Shown: positions 38,245 through 48,457, numbered from the stretch's first letter. The stretch is DNA of 64,000 nucleotides from Pseudomonas bharatica CSV86 (GCF_000319305.2 NZ_AMWJ02000001.1:2581001-2645000); one strand, 5' to 3'. Notes: generated from the letters alone by a model not told the origin. Numbers and translations: made by a program.

Positions 38245-38892
38245 ATGCAAATCGATCTCTTCACCGCAGCGCCAGCAAGCGCACCGCAATGGCTCGGCCA
38301 GCAGGTCGCCCTGTTGCCGGGTTTCGCCCTTGACCGGGTCGAGCTCCTGCTGCCTGCCTTGCGCCAGATCGTCCTTGCCGCCCCATTTCGCAACATGATC
38401 ACGCCGGGCGGCCGGACCATCGCCGTGCGCGTAACCAACTGCGGCGAACTGGGCTGGATCAGCGATCAGCGGGGCTACCGCTACAGCCCCGTAGACCCGC
38501 TCAGCGGCCAGCCGTGGCCAGCGTTGCCACCCGTATTCAGCGACCTGGCCCAGGCCGCTGCGCAGGCAGCCGGCTTTGCCGATTTCATCCCGGACGCCTG
38601 CCTGATCAACAGCTACCTGCCAGGCAATCGCCTGACCCTGCACCAGGACCGCAACGAACGTGACTTCAGCCAGCCAATCGTTTCGGTATCCCTCGGCCTG
38701 CCCGCTACCTTTCTCCTCGGCGGCCATGAACGGGCCGACCGCACCCAGAAAGTCGGCCTGCAACACGGCGATGTGCTGGTCTGGGGCGGTGAAGACCGCT
38801 TGCGCTTCCATGGAATCCTGCCGCTCAAGGACGGCTCTCACCCGGTGCTGGGGGCGCGCCGGATCAACTTCACCCTGCGCAAGGCCGGTTGA
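38245..38892 (+). CDS. alkB: DNA oxidative demethylase AlkB
   Basis: 215 residues, Fe(II)/2-oxoglutarate dioxygenase. Metal ligands His133 and Asp135 in LTLHQDRNERD and His189 in RLRFHGILP; 2OG-binding Arg in GARRINFTLR; substrate loop WISDQRGYRYSP. Repairs 1-methyladenine and 3-methylcytosine. The GNAT gene follows with a one-base overlap (TGATG), so the pair is co-expressed. No ada gene nearby. Confidence 0.92.
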   Translation: MQIDLFTAAPASAPQWLGQQVALLPGFALDRVELLLPALRQIVLAAPFRNMITPGGRTIAVRVTNCGELGWISDQRGYRYSPVDPLSGQPWPALPPVFSDLAQAAAQAAGFADFIPDACLINSYLPGNRLTLHQDRNERDFSQPIVSVSLGLPATFLLGGHERADRTQKVGLQHGDVLVWGGEDRLRFHGILPLKDGSHPVLGARRINFTLRKAG

Positions 38893-39395
38893 TGACCATT
38901 CGCCCTGCCCGTCCCGACGATGCCGTGGTGCTTCCCGCCATAGAACGCTCGGCGGCACAGTCGTTCGCTGCGATCACCCACCTCGCCTGGCTGGCCAGGC
39001 ATGAGGTCCTTGGCGTCGAGCAGCACCTGGCCTTTATCGCCAATGGCCTGCACTGGGTGGCGGTGGATGATGAGGATCGCCCCGAGGGCTTCCTGTGTGC
39101 GAGCGCGCAGGGGCACGCGCTTCATATCGAGGAACTGTCGGTTGCCCGAAGTAGCCAGGGACGAGGCTTGGGGCGTGAGCTGATCATGCACGTCCAGGAC
39201 AAGGCCGCCGCCGCAGGCTTCAGGGCCTTGACCCTGACCACCTTTGCCGACGTGCCTTGGAATGCACCGTTCTATGCCCGGTTGGGCTTCGAGTGCATGG
39301 ATGAGCATCAAGCGAGCGACTTTCTTCGCCGGCAGTTGCAGCATGAGCGCGCGCTCGGGCTGCCGGGGCGTTGCGCCATGGTCAAGCGCCTGTAG
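38892..39395 (+). CDS. GNAT-family N-acetyltransferase
   Basis: 167 residues from ATG 38892 (MTIRPARPDD). Acetyl-CoA-binding motif A: IEELSVARSSQGRGLGRELI; motif B: LTLTTFADVPWNAPFYARLGFE. Acceptor substrate unknown. Translationally coupled to alkB. Confidence 0.85.
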   Translation: MTIRPARPDDAVVLPAIERSAAQSFAAITHLAWLARHEVLGVEQHLAFIANGLHWVAVDDEDRPEGFLCASAQGHALHIEELSVARSSQGRGLGRELIMHVQDKAAAAGFRALTLTTFADVPWNAPFYARLGFECMDEHQASDFLRRQLQHERALGLPGRCAMVKRL

Positions 39396-39398
39396 CCG

Positions 39399-40367
39399 TT
39401 ACGCCTGGGTAGATTGCTGCTGCGTCGCACGCAGTGCTTCGATGCCGGCTTGCAGGTCCTTCACCTGGCTGGCCAATTGCAGCCGTTCGGCGTCGACCTG
39501 TACCAGTTGCACCGCCTGATCCTGCATCTGCCGCTGCAACTCGTCCCGGGCGCCCTGGGACTGGGCCAGGTTGGCGCTCAGGGTGCGGGTTTCGAGCACC
39601 TGCTGTTCACACTGGTCCTTGAGCTGCTGGATTTCGCGCTGGATATGGCGCGCCTCCACCAGCAAGCGTTCGTTGTCACGATTGAGCCGGGTGGTTTCGT
39701 CCTGCTTGACGATCAGGGTCTGCTGCAACTGGCGCAGCTCGACCTGCAACTGCTGCACCTGGGCTTCGTGGCGGCGCTGATCCTGCTCGCGTTGTTCGCG
39801 ACTGGCGCTGCGGTAATGTTCAAGGGCATCACGCGCATGCTGATGCTTGTCTTCCAGCGAAGCGATCTGCTCGTCCTTGTCGGCCAGGCGCACGTTCAAC
39901 TCGCCCACCGCCTGGCTCAGCGTGGCATTGCGCGTGTGCTCGCTCTGCAAGGTGCTGCGCGTGGTCGCCAGTTCGGCGGACTCGGCCGCCAGCGCCGCGC
40001 CCTGGATCTGCAACTGCTGCTGCGCCGCAGCCAGTGCCTGCTGGCTTTCCTGCAACTGCGCCTTGAGCGCTGTGGTTTCTACATCGAAAGATTTCTGCGC
40101 CTCATCGATCTTCGCATCGCTTTCTTCTTTGAGTTGCTCGGCCAGTTGGCGCACCAGCCCGCTGATGGACTCGCTCAGGTCCGGCACGCTGGTGGTGGCG
40201 GGCGGCTTCTGGATGTCCAGTTCCTTCAGGTACCGATGAATGGTGGTTTTCGAACCGGTATTTCCCAGTTCAATGCGCACCGCATCGATGCTCGGGTGCT
40301 CTCCCCGGGCAAGGATCGCCTGGCGAGCCTTGTGCACTACCGCCTTGTTGATACCACCACGCGCCAT
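39399..40367 (-). CDS. KfrA-like DNA-binding coiled-coil protein
   Basis: 322 residues: N-terminal KfrA-type HTH (INKAVVHKARQAILARGEHPSIDAVRIEL, then TGSKTTIHRYLKEL) and a continuous Gln/Glu/Leu coiled coil from ~residue 65 to 320. Plasmid KfrA proteins are autoregulated structural DNA-binding proteins; this chromosomal version lacks partition genes nearby. The leader has palindromes and a long AT tract that could be its own site. Confidence 0.75.
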   Translation of the reverse strand: MARGGINKAVVHKARQAILARGEHPSIDAVRIELGNTGSKTTIHRYLKELDIQKPPATTSVPDLSESISGLVRQLAEQLKEESDAKIDEAQKSFDVETTALKAQLQESQQALAAAQQQLQIQGAALAAESAELATTRSTLQSEHTRNATLSQAVGELNVRLADKDEQIASLEDKHQHARDALEHYRSASREQREQDQRRHEAQVQQLQVELRQLQQTLIVKQDETTRLNRDNERLLVEARHIQREIQQLKDQCEQQVLETRTLSANLAQSQGARDELQRQMQDQAVQLVQVDAERLQLASQVKDLQAGIEALRATQQQSTQA

Positions 40368-40400
40368 ATTGCATTTTCCTGCGATTTCATAATGTGGTAC

Positions 40401-40471
40401 GTATGGTGTACTTACATACTAATTTAGTCAATTTGTAAATTGTGAATTTTTCAAATTAAAGATCAAATAAT
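40401..40471. promoter_or_regulatory. Palindrome and AT-rich promoter region upstream of the KfrA-like gene
   Basis: GTATG and CATAC are inverted around a 9-base spacer (40401-40419), next to AATTTG...CAAATT within a ~50-base tract that is >75% AT, in a region otherwise >60% GC. It sits 35-100 bases before the KfrA-like start, so autoregulation is plausible. Confidence 0.4.
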
Positions 40472-40631
40472 CACGACTTATCAGATGTCAGGGTGTTTTT
40501 GGTCGTGCCGAAGCGCGCAAAGGGTGTACCTGCGTGTCCTGCAGGCCGTCCGGCGAGATGCGCTGTTTTTACAAGCGTCCACGCTCATCGCTGCACAACA
40601 CTCGCGGCTCCCACTGCTCTGGAGCCGCGAA

Positions 40632-41531
40632 ATGCGCTTTATCTACGCCCCGCTGTTTTTCTTCGTGTTTATCTGCGTCGCCGTGATCATCGTCACCATG
40701 AGCGGCGGCTTCGTCTGGCTGCTACCGCTGCTGCTGGTGGCGATCGGCATCAGCGCCTTCTGCGAATGGCGCTGGCCTTACCGCGACCGATGGAACCGCG
40801 ACCATGGCGACCGCCTGCGCGACGTGCTCCATGCCAGCGTCAATGAATCCTTGAATGTCCTCAGCATCGCGGCGATTCCGCTGATCGCTCCCTGGCTCCC
40901 CGATCTCGGCATCTGGCCCACGCATTGGCCGCTGGGCCTGCAATTGCTGCTGGCGATCCCGATTGCCGATCTCGGCATCACCCTGGTCCATTACGCCAGC
41001 CATCGTTCGGCGCTGTTATGGCGGCTGCATGCAGTGCATCACAGCGTCGCCCGCATGTACGGCTTCAATGGCTTGATGAAACATCCGCTGCACCAGTTGC
41101 TGGAGGCCCTGGGCGGCACCCTGCCCCTGCTGCTCTGCGGCATGCCCCAGGACGTCACGGCACTGCTGGCGTTCAGCATTGCCATCCAGTTGCTGTTGCA
41201 GCACAGCAACGTGGACATGCGCCTGGGCGTGTTGCGTCATGTATTCGCCTGGGCGCCGCTGCATCGCCTGCATCATCTGAAATACGGCCATCATGGCGAT
41301 GTGAATTTCGCCCTGTTCTTTGCGTTCTGGGATCGGCTGCTGGGGACGGCACTCTACCTGCCGGACTATGAGCTGGCGGACGACGACCTGGGCATCGGAG
41401 ATCAGCCGGATTACCCGTCGGGCTACGCTGCACAGTTGCGTCAGCCGTTCAGCGCTACCCAGGCCAGCCATCCGCCGGCCGTGTTGCCGGCGGGCCTGCG
41501 CGATGCGCTAGCCGATTACGCGGAGCGTTAA
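40632..41531 (+). CDS. Sterol desaturase/fatty-acid hydroxylase-family membrane protein
   Basis: 299 residues from ATG 40632 with a GGAG ribosome site; the upstream open frame is not protein-like. Several membrane segments and the di-iron His boxes: HYASH, HAVHH and HHLKYGHH. The family hydroxylates or desaturates lipids at the inner membrane; the substrate here is unknown. Its last 24 bases overlap the convergent AraC-family gene. Confidence 0.85.
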   Translation: MRFIYAPLFFFVFICVAVIIVTMSGGFVWLLPLLLVAIGISAFCEWRWPYRDRWNRDHGDRLRDVLHASVNESLNVLSIAAIPLIAPWLPDLGIWPTHWPLGLQLLLAIPIADLGITLVHYASHRSALLWRLHAVHHSVARMYGFNGLMKHPLHQLLEALGGTLPLLLCGMPQDVTALLAFSIAIQLLLQHSNVDMRLGVLRHVFAWAPLHRLHHLKYGHHGDVNFALFFAFWDRLLGTALYLPDYELADDDLGIGDQPDYPSGYAAQLRQPFSATQASHPPAVLPAGLRDALADYAER

Positions 41532-42182
41532 GTGACGCAGGTTGCGATCAGCGCGGATACCGAAGTGCTGGCGAATGCTGCGGGAAAGATGGGCGGAGTC
41601 GGCGAAACCGGCGGTAGCCCCGGCATCGGTCAGGCTGTAGCCCGACAGCGCGAGTTGCAGGGCGAAGCGCAGGCGTTGCCAGAGCACCAGGCGACGTACC
41701 GACAAACCCAGTTCGCCGGTGAACAGGCGTTCCAGCTGGCTGAGGGACAGCGCCGCTTCCCGGGCGATCTCGGCGGCTGGCAACGCATCGGCATCAAGTT
41801 GGCGAATGCGCAGCAGGGCCTTGGCCAGGCGCGGCTGCAAGGGGCGGCGTGGCAAGGTGGCTAGTGCTGCGATCAAACGTTCGGCGTCCGGCCCGGTTTG
41901 CCTACAGAGCTGACGCAATTCGGGCAGGTCGAAGGCCAGTGGCTCGGCGTAGAGGGTCAGGGTGGGCTGGCCGGTCGCAATGATTGCATGGGGCTGGCCC
42001 GAGGTGATGGACAGCACCGGGCCGCGCGCAGGGACACCGTCAATCAGGGCCTCGACTTCGCAGCTGCGGGCGATCAGCAGTTGGTGCGGGTAGTGGGCAT
42101 GGACGCCGGTCTCGCCTGCGCTGCCGGCGATCAGGCAGTAGTCGGTGGCCAGCCAGAGCTGGCCTTGCCAGGGTTTGGGCAT
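41508..42182 (-). CDS. AraC-family transcriptional regulator
   Basis: 224 residues from ATG 42182 (MPKPWQGQLWLATDY). N-terminal cupin-like sensing part (GVHAHYPHQLLIA) and a C-terminal double HTH (AEIAREAALSLSQLERLFTGELG, then SLTDAGATAGFADSAHLSRSI). It is divergent from the amine-oxidation genes 287 bases away and may control either those or the overlapping desaturase. Short for the family, with a compact sensor domain. Confidence 0.8.
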   Translation of the reverse strand: MPKPWQGQLWLATDYCLIAGSAGETGVHAHYPHQLLIARSCEVEALIDGVPARGPVLSITSGQPHAIIATGQPTLTLYAEPLAFDLPELRQLCRQTGPDAERLIAALATLPRRPLQPRLAKALLRIRQLDADALPAAEIAREAALSLSQLERLFTGELGLSVRRLVLWQRLRFALQLALSGYSLTDAGATAGFADSAHLSRSIRQHFGIRADRNLRHLTLRVIG

Positions 42183-42246
42183 GGGGGCTCCATGGGTGGC
42201 TTGGTGGGCAGAGTAGCACTGGAGATCGTGCATTGGCTTTCAGGAC

Positions 42247-42275
42247 CTCATCGCTGGCAAGCCAGCTCCCACAGT
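42247..42275. repeat. Single REP copy, GGGAGCTGGCTTGCCAGC type
   Basis: One copy reading ATCGCTGGCAAGCCAGC then TCCCACAG, between the AraC-type gene and the ornithine cyclodeaminase-like gene. No inverted partner is adjacent. Confidence 0.75.
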
Positions 42276-42468
42276 GTACTGAGCTGCGCCGCCACACCTC
42301 CCCCATGTCACGCACAGTCAAGCCCGCTGACACGCAGGCTCAAGACTTGCCTACCGATCGTTAGCAACACTTCCCTCCATTGCTCCGCACGCCCTACCGG
42401 CGGCGCAGAGCCCTTCACCTGTCCTCGCCGACAACCAGAACAACACCCGCCGTACACGAGATCGTGCC

Positions 42469-43602
42469 ATGACTACGAAAATCGACTTCATCTACCTTTC
42501 CGAGCAGGACATGATCCGCGCCGGCGTTACCGATATGCCGGCCTGCGTCGACACCATGGAGGAAATGTTCGGGCTGCTGTATCGGGGCGATTACCGTATG
42601 GCCGGGCCGAACAACGATTCCCACGGGGCGATGATCACCTTCCCGGAGCATTCGCCCTTCCCGGACATGCCCAAGCCCACCGCCGACCGGCGCATGATGG
42701 CCATGCCCGCCTACCTCGGCGGCAACTTCCGCACCTCCGGCTGCAAATGGTATGGCTCGAACATCGCCAACCGCGAAAAGGGCCTGCCCCGTTCGATCCT
42801 GATGTTCACCCTCAACGATGCCGACAGCGGCGCGCCGCTGGCCTACATGTCGGCCAACCTGCTCTCGGCCTACCGCACCGGGGCGATCCCGGGCGTCGGC
42901 GCACGCCACCTGGCGCGCAAGGATTCCAGGGTCATCGGCCTGCTCGGCCCCGGCGTGATGGGCAAGACCACCGTCGCCGCGTTCATGGCCGCCTGCCCGC
43001 AGGTGGACACCATCAAGATCAAGGGCCGCGGCCAGCGCAGCCTTGACAGCTTCATCACCTGGGTCGAGCAGACCTACCCGCAGATCACCACCATTCGCAT
43101 CGTCGACAGCCTGGAAGAGGTGGTGCGCGATTCCGACCTGGTCACCTACTGCAGCACCGGCGAAGTCGGCGACCCGAGCACCTACCCGCTGGTCCGCCGC
43201 GAGTGGGTCAAGCCCGGCGCCTTCCTGGCGATGCCGGCGCCGTGCAGCATCGATGCCGGCATGGAGCAGGACGACATCCGCAAGGTGGTGGACAACACCG
43301 GCCTGTACGAGGCCTGGTTCGAGGAACTGCCCAAGCCTGCACACAACCATGTGCCGCTGGTGGGCGTGCGCTTCATGGACATGATCGCCGAGGGCTCGCT
43401 GCAGGCCGGGCAAGTGGAAGACATCGGAAAGATCGTCGCCGGCGACGCCCCGGGCCGCCTGAATGACGAGGAAATCATCCTGATGTCGGTTGGCGGCATG
43501 CCGGTCGAGGACCTGGCCTGGGGCACCGTGGTGTACCGCAAGGCCGTGGAGCTTGGCATTGGCGTGAAGCTCAACCTGTGGGACGAACCGGTCCTGCGCT
43601 GA
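42469..43602 (+). CDS. Ornithine cyclodeaminase-family protein (annotated in relatives as tyramine oxidase subunit B)
   Basis: 377 residues. NAD(P)-binding motif IGLLGPGVMGKTTVAAFMAA and substrate region SGCKWYGSNIANREKGLPRS, AYRTGAIPGVGA. The ornithine cyclodeaminase/mu-crystallin fold acts as dehydrogenase or cyclodeaminase. First gene of a three-gene set with RidA and an FAD oxidoreductase; relatives in this order are linked to amine (tyramine-type) oxidation in pseudomonads. Substrate remains inference. Confidence 0.75.
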   Translation: MTTKIDFIYLSEQDMIRAGVTDMPACVDTMEEMFGLLYRGDYRMAGPNNDSHGAMITFPEHSPFPDMPKPTADRRMMAMPAYLGGNFRTSGCKWYGSNIANREKGLPRSILMFTLNDADSGAPLAYMSANLLSAYRTGAIPGVGARHLARKDSRVIGLLGPGVMGKTTVAAFMAACPQVDTIKIKGRGQRSLDSFITWVEQTYPQITTIRIVDSLEEVVRDSDLVTYCSTGEVGDPSTYPLVRREWVKPGAFLAMPAPCSIDAGMEQDDIRKVVDNTGLYEAWFEELPKPAHNHVPLVGVRFMDMIAEGSLQAGQVEDIGKIVAGDAPGRLNDEEIILMSVGGMPVEDLAWGTVVYRKAVELGIGVKLNLWDEPVLR

Positions 43603-43632
43603 TACCCCTTCCCTGATAACGAGGATTTCCCC

Positions 43633-44055
43633 ATGACCCGCATCATCAAAGTCAAAAGCGGCTCCATCTTCGAGGAAAAGGCCAGCTACTCGCGGCTGGT
43701 TGCCGTCGATAACTGGATCCATGTGTCCAATACCGCCGGGCGCAACCCGGACACCAAGCTGATTGCGGAAGACGTGATCGAGCAGGCCGAACAGGTCTTC
43801 GACAACATCGAGCGGGCCCTGGCCGCAGTCGATGCGACCCTTGCCGACGTGGTCTGCTCGCGCGTGTTCATCCAGGACCCGGCCGACGTGCCCAGGGTCA
43901 TGGACTACATCGGTACCCGGTTCCGCGGTATCGATCCGGCCTGCACCGCGACCTGCCCACCGTTGGGCTCCACGGTCTACAAGGTGGAGCTGGAGGTCAC
44001 CGCCTATCGCGGCGCCTCGCAAGCCGAAGTCGTGCAGATCAATCTCGGCCAGTAA
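43633..44055 (+). CDS. RidA-family enamine/imine deaminase
   Basis: 140 residues: YjgF/RidA fold with WIHVSNTAGRNPDTKLI, EQVFDNIERALAAVDATLADVV and C-terminal CPPLGSTVYKVELEVTAY. RidA proteins hydrolyse reactive enamine/imine intermediates released by amine-oxidising or PLP enzymes, which fits its place between two oxidoreductase genes. The Arg-105 equivalent of classical RidA is not conserved at the expected site, so activity may differ. Confidence 0.8.
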   Translation: MTRIIKVKSGSIFEEKASYSRLVAVDNWIHVSNTAGRNPDTKLIAEDVIEQAEQVFDNIERALAAVDATLADVVCSRVFIQDPADVPRVMDYIGTRFRGIDPACTATCPPLGSTVYKVELEVTAYRGASQAEVVQINLGQ

Positions 44056-44077
44056 CGTCCTTTATAGAGCCTCGCCC

Positions 44078-45373
44078 ATGTCGCCCAGCATCGACCCCGT
44101 ACAAACCAGCCAGCAACTGCCCGCCGCCACCGGCGTGGTGATCATCGGTGCCGGCATCATCGGCCTGACCGCCGCCCTGACCCTCGCCGAGCGCGGGATC
44201 CCGGTTGTGGTCGTGGAAAAAGGCCGGATCGCCGGCGAGCAGTCGTCGCGCAACCTTGGCTGGGTGCGCAAGACCAGCCGCCATGCCGATGACATCCCGC
44301 TGGCCCTGGCCGCAGACCGCCTGTGGGCACGGATGCCGGAACGGGTCGGTGCCGACGTCGGCTACCGCCAGGCCGGCATCATGTTCATCGCGCGCAACGA
44401 GGCGCAGATGGCCATGCATGCCAATTGGCTGAAGACCGTCGCGCACCTGGATCTCGACAGCCGCCTGCTCGGCAGTCGGGAAATCGCCGAGATGGTGCCT
44501 GGCGGCAAGGGCAACTGGGCCGGCGGGATCTTCACCGCGTCCGACGCCCGCGCCGAACCGACCCTGGCCTCCAGCGCCATCGCCAGGGCGGCGATGGCCA
44601 AGGGTACGGTCATCGTCGAGCACTGTGCGGTACGCAGCCTGGTCACCTCGGCCGGTAGGGTCAGCGGTGTGCTGACCGAGCGCGGCGAAATCCGTTGCGA
44701 CCAGGTATTGCTGGCCGGTGGCCTATGGTCGCGGCGTTTTCTCGGCAACCATGGCGTAGACCTGCCGACCTTGCCGTTGACCTGCTCGGTGCTGCGTACC
44801 GAACCCATGGAAGGCCCCACCGGGATCGCCGTCGGCGCCCCGGACTTCTCCTTCCGCAAGCACAAGGACGGCGGGTTCATCATCACCCAACGCGGCAAGC
44901 TGGACGCCTTCCTCACCCTCGATCACCTGCTGCTGGGCCGGCGCTACCTGCCACAGCTCAAGGCCCAGCGCGATTTCCTGAAGATTTCCCTGGGCAAGTA
45001 CTTCCTCGATGACCTGAAGCTGGCCCGACGCTGGAACGCTGGCGAGGTCAGTCCTTTCGAAAAGGTCCGGGTGCAGGATCCGGCGGCCAACGAAACGCTC
45101 AATGGCGATGCCCTGCGCAACCTGCGCGCCGCCTGGCCGGTGTTCGAACAGGCGCGGGTCGCCCAGAGCTGGGCCGGCACCATCGATGTCACCCCGGATT
45201 CGAATCCGGTGATCAGCCCGGTCACGGCCATTCCCGGCCTGACCCTGGCCAGCGGTTTCTCAGGTCATGGTTTCGGTACTTCGCCCGCTGCGGGCCATCT
45301 CGCGGCCGACCTGGTGTCCGGAAATACCCCGATCATCGATCCGGCGCCCTACCGCTTCGAGCGCCTGGCCTGA
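44078..45373 (+). CDS. FAD-dependent amine/amino-acid oxidoreductase (DAO family)
   Basis: 431 residues from ATG 44078. N-terminal FAD dinucleotide-binding motif VVIIGAGIIGLTAALTLAERG, GEQSSRNLGWVRK loop, and C-terminal FAD region GLTLASGFSGHGFGTSPAAG. DAO-type flavoproteins oxidise secondary or primary amines to imines, which RidA may then clear. Third gene of the set; no terminator seen directly after it. Likely soluble, cytoplasmic or membrane-associated with the respiratory chain. Confidence 0.8.
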   Translation: MSPSIDPVQTSQQLPAATGVVIIGAGIIGLTAALTLAERGIPVVVVEKGRIAGEQSSRNLGWVRKTSRHADDIPLALAADRLWARMPERVGADVGYRQAGIMFIARNEAQMAMHANWLKTVAHLDLDSRLLGSREIAEMVPGGKGNWAGGIFTASDARAEPTLASSAIARAAMAKGTVIVEHCAVRSLVTSAGRVSGVLTERGEIRCDQVLLAGGLWSRRFLGNHGVDLPTLPLTCSVLRTEPMEGPTGIAVGAPDFSFRKHKDGGFIITQRGKLDAFLTLDHLLLGRRYLPQLKAQRDFLKISLGKYFLDDLKLARRWNAGEVSPFEKVRVQDPAANETLNGDALRNLRAAWPVFEQARVAQSWAGTIDVTPDSNPVISPVTAIPGLTLASGFSGHGFGTSPAAGHLAADLVSGNTPIIDPAPYRFERLA

Positions 45374-45601
45374 GTGTTCACGCCGTGCCCTAGGGAATAG
45401 CGCTAGGGCCCTGGCGTAAGGGGCTGAATCGAATCACTCATTTGAAACATTCATTCATCAATAAGGGGTAACCTTGGGGAACGATGTCTAACTGACATCA
45501 TCGAAGAAAGGCGCCAGCGCATCGGTCCGTCACGACAAGGTCCGACGCTGCGTGACCGGGCGGTCGCCCGGTGACTGCCAGCTTTTTCCCAAGGAGTACC
45601 C

Positions 45602-47227
45602 ATGCAGTTCAGGCAAATGAAAATCGGCAAACGGGCCGCCAGCATGTTCACCCTGCTCGGCCTGTTGGTTCTGGCCCTCGGCCTGGTGTCGTTGTACGAG
45701 ACCCGGCAGATGGACAAGGCCTCTTCGGAGATCCGCGAAACCTGGCTGCCCTCGGTGGTCGCCATGGGCCAGGTCGGCACCGACCTGAACCGTATCCGCG
45801 CCATCACCATGCGCAGCCTGCTCGAAGACCAGCCCGAGATCCGCGCGGCAACCCTCCAGCGCGCCGAGCAGCTCAACCAGGCCTTGCAAAAGCCGCTGGA
45901 CGACTATGAAAAGACCATTTTCGAAGCCAGGGATCGCACGCTGTTCGATACCTTCATGAGCGCCCGCGAGCGCTACAACGGCATCCAGGCCAGCGTGACC
46001 GATGCGGTGATCAACAACCGCATGGACAATGCCCGGCAATTGATCAACGGCCCCTTGGCCGACGCCACCGACGCCATGCAGGGCAGCCTGCGCGAACTGG
46101 TCAAATACAACGTCGACGGTGCCGATCAGGCAGCACAACGCAGCGCCGATGCGGCCGAGGAATCCTTCCTGCTGATCACCCTGGTCCTGGTGCTGATCAT
46201 GCTGGCGCTGGCGGCCATTGCCACCTTGCTGACGCGCAGCATCGTCGTGCCCCTGGCCGACGCCGTGGCCGTGGCCGAACGGGTCGCGACCGGCGACCTG
46301 ACCAAGGACATCCAGGTCGTGGGCAAAGACGAGCCGGCGCTGCTTCTGGGTGCCCTGGGCCGTATGCAGACCAGCCTGCGCTCGACCCTGGCACGCATCA
46401 GCGCCTCATCCGACCAGTTGGCTTCGGCCTCGGAAGAGCTGCATTCGGTCACCGAGGACACCAGCCGTGGCCTGCATCAACAGAGCGCGGAAATCGAACA
46501 GGCCGCCACTGCGGTCAACCAGATGACCGCCGCCGTGGAGGAAGTGGCAAACAATGCGGTGAGCACCGCCGACGCGTCCAAGGGCGCCGACCAGACCACC
46601 CGCGACGGGCGTGACCAGGTCAACCAGGCCTTGCAATCGATCCGCGCATTGGTCGGCGAAGTGACCAGCACGGCGGGCGACATCGAACAACTGGCCGCCA
46701 GCGCCAATGAAATCAGCCGGGTGCTGGATGTGATCGGCTCCATTGCCGGGCAAACCAATCTGCTCGCCCTCAACGCCGCCATCGAGGCTGCCCGCGCCGG
46801 CGAAGCAGGCCGCGGCTTTGCCGTGGTCGCGGACGAGGTACGGGCGCTGGCGCACCGCACCCAGGAGTCCACCGGCGAGATCGAACAGATGATCGCCGAC
46901 ATCCAAAGCGGCACCGAGCGTGCGGTCGGTGCCATGCGCAGCAGCCAGGGACGAGCCAGTGGCACCCTGGACATCGCCCAGGCCGCCGGCGAGGCGCTGG
47001 AACTGATCGCCGAGGCCATCGCCTCGATCAACCAGCGCAACCTGGTGATCGCCAGCGCGTCCGAGGAACAGGCCCAGGTGGCCCGGGAAGTGGACCGCAA
47101 CCTGGTCAATATCCGCGACCTGTCGATGCAAACCTCGGCCGGGGCCAACCAGACCAGCGCCGCAGCACAGGACCTGTCGCGCCTGGCGGTGGAGCTGAAC
47201 GCGATGGTGGCGCAGTTCAAGGTCTGA
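45602..47227 (+). CDS. Methyl-accepting chemotaxis protein with four-helix-bundle sensor
   Basis: 541 residues after AAGGAG. TM1 ([20 protein letters not shown]), periplasmic 4HB_MCP-type domain (~35-190) with [23 protein letters not shown]2 ([19 protein letters not shown]), HAMP and a signalling domain with hairpin tip [26 protein letters not shown]. No C-terminal CheR-docking pentapeptide. Ligand unknown; it follows the amine-oxidation genes, so amine sensing is possible but unproven. Confidence 0.9.
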   Translation: MQFRQMKIGKRAASMFTLLGLLVLALGLVSLYETRQMDKASSEIRETWLPSVVAMGQVGTDLNRIRAITMRSLLEDQPEIRAATLQRAEQLNQALQKPLDDYEKTIFEARDRTLFDTFMSARERYNGIQASVTDAVINNRMDNARQLINGPLADATDAMQGSLRELVKYNVDGADQAAQRSADAAEESFLLITLVLVLIMLALAAIATLLTRSIVVPLADAVAVAERVATGDLTKDIQVVGKDEPALLLGALGRMQTSLRSTLARISASSDQLASASEELHSVTEDTSRGLHQQSAEIEQAATAVNQMTAAVEEVANNAVSTADASKGADQTTRDGRDQVNQALQSIRALVGEVTSTAGDIEQLAASANEISRVLDVIGSIAGQTNLLALNAAIEAARAGEAGRGFAVVADEVRALAHRTQESTGEIEQMIADIQSGTERAVGAMRSSQGRASGTLDIAQAAGEALELIAEAIASINQRNLVIASASEEQAQVAREVDRNLVNIRDLSMQTSAGANQTSAAAQDLSRLAVELNAMVAQFKV

Positions 47228-47242
47228 AGGTTGACGTCCAAC

Positions 47243-47334
47243 CCTGTGGGAGCTGGCTTGCCAGCGATGAGGCCAGACCTGACAACATACTGGTCAATGC
47301 CGGCCAAATCGCTGGCAAGCCAGCTCCCACAAGG
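47243..47334. repeat. REP pair, GGGAGCTGGCTTGCCAGC type
   Basis: Two inverted copies 5' of the AraC/EutR-like gene separated by about 40 bases. The left copy carries GATGAGGCC and the right one GGCCAAATC. Confidence 0.85.
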
Positions 47335-47439
47335 TTCCTCGGTGCATTCACTATCCGATTTCGGCAAACCCTGCTTCCGGTAACCGGCGACGGAGCAAAA
47401 CTTGCTTCATCAGCACTTTCCCGCAAAACGGTTACCGAA

Positions 47440-48396
47440 ATGCCCAGCAGCGTTCTGCACCACCAGACCCTGGATATCGAGGAGCACGCCAAGCGTCTGG
47501 CCGGTTGGCAGTTGCGCTATGACCAGCTCACCCCCGGGCGTTTCGCCGGCCAACTGAGCGAGCTGCGCCTGGACCGTATGCAACTGGTCCGCGACCGGGC
47601 CAACCAGGCCATGGTCAAGAACGGCGCGACCTGGCCCGGAGCGGTCAGTTTCAGCATGCCCCTCGATGCCCACTCCGGAGATTTCCACTGCGCCGGCCAT
47701 GCCATCAGCGGCCAGAACCTGCTGGTGGCGCGCGGCCAGAACCTGCCCGAACTGCGTGCCCCGGCCGGGCTCGACCTGCTCAGCGTCAGCATCGACGAAA
47801 CGCTGCTTGAACAGACGCTGCACCAGCAACGGCACGGCTTCGACCTGGATGCCCTGCCACGCTGCTACCGCCTGCAGGAAGGTGGCAGCCAGACGGGCCT
47901 TATCGAGCTGTTCCAAGGGCTGTTCGCCGAAAACGCCCTGCAGGCGTCATTGCTGGGGCACCAGGCCATCCGCGACGGCATCCGCGATACTGTGCTGATG
48001 CACCTGCTCGACCTCGTCGACCAGGACGCTGTCCAGCCCCTGCCGCCGAGCGCCCGCAAGCGCATGGTCGACCGCGCCCGCGAGGTGCTGCTGGCCACGC
48101 CGGACAATCCACCCTCCATCGTTGAACTGTGCAACCGTATCGGCGCCAGCCGGCGCAAGCTGCAGTATTGCTTCCAGGAAACCCTCGGCATCAACCCCCT
48201 CGCCTACCTGCGCACCCTGCGCCTCAATGCCGTGCACCGCGCCCTGCTCGAAGACCACCCTGCACCGGTACAGGACGTCGCTGCCCATTGGGGTTTCTGG
48301 CACCTGAGCCGCTTCGCCAGCGACTATCGCCAGTTGTTCGGCGAGCTGCCTTCGGAAACCCGCCGGCGCAACCGCGGTTGTGCCGATTCCGGATAA
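47440..48396 (+). CDS. AraC-family regulator (EutR/FeaR-like)
   Basis: 318 residues: N-terminal cupin-like domain (GAVSFSMPLDAHSGDFHCAGH) and a C-terminal AraC HTH (SIVELCNRIGASRRKLQYCFQETLGINPLAYLRTLRLNAV). Layout resembles ethanolamine- and amine-responsive regulators of EutR/FeaR type. It stands at the head of the MetA-like porin, MFS and amidase genes on the same strand and is their likely activator. Confidence 0.8.
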   Translation: MPSSVLHHQTLDIEEHAKRLAGWQLRYDQLTPGRFAGQLSELRLDRMQLVRDRANQAMVKNGATWPGAVSFSMPLDAHSGDFHCAGHAISGQNLLVARGQNLPELRAPAGLDLLSVSIDETLLEQTLHQQRHGFDLDALPRCYRLQEGGSQTGLIELFQGLFAENALQASLLGHQAIRDGIRDTVLMHLLDLVDQDAVQPLPPSARKRMVDRAREVLLATPDNPPSIVELCNRIGASRRKLQYCFQETLGINPLAYLRTLRLNAVHRALLEDHPAPVQDVAAHWGFWHLSRFASDYRQLFGELPSETRRRNRGCADSG

Positions 48397-48457
48397 CCCG
48401 CCAGCGGTCCCCGGCCCCAGCATCGAGGCACAACAACGCCAACGACCGGGGATCATC

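Noticed and set aside
42415..44022. 535-codon minus-strand open frame opposite the ornithine cyclodeaminase-like and RidA genes
   Set aside because: His/Gly/Asp-rich antisense shadow; the plus-strand genes have clear families and ribosome sites.
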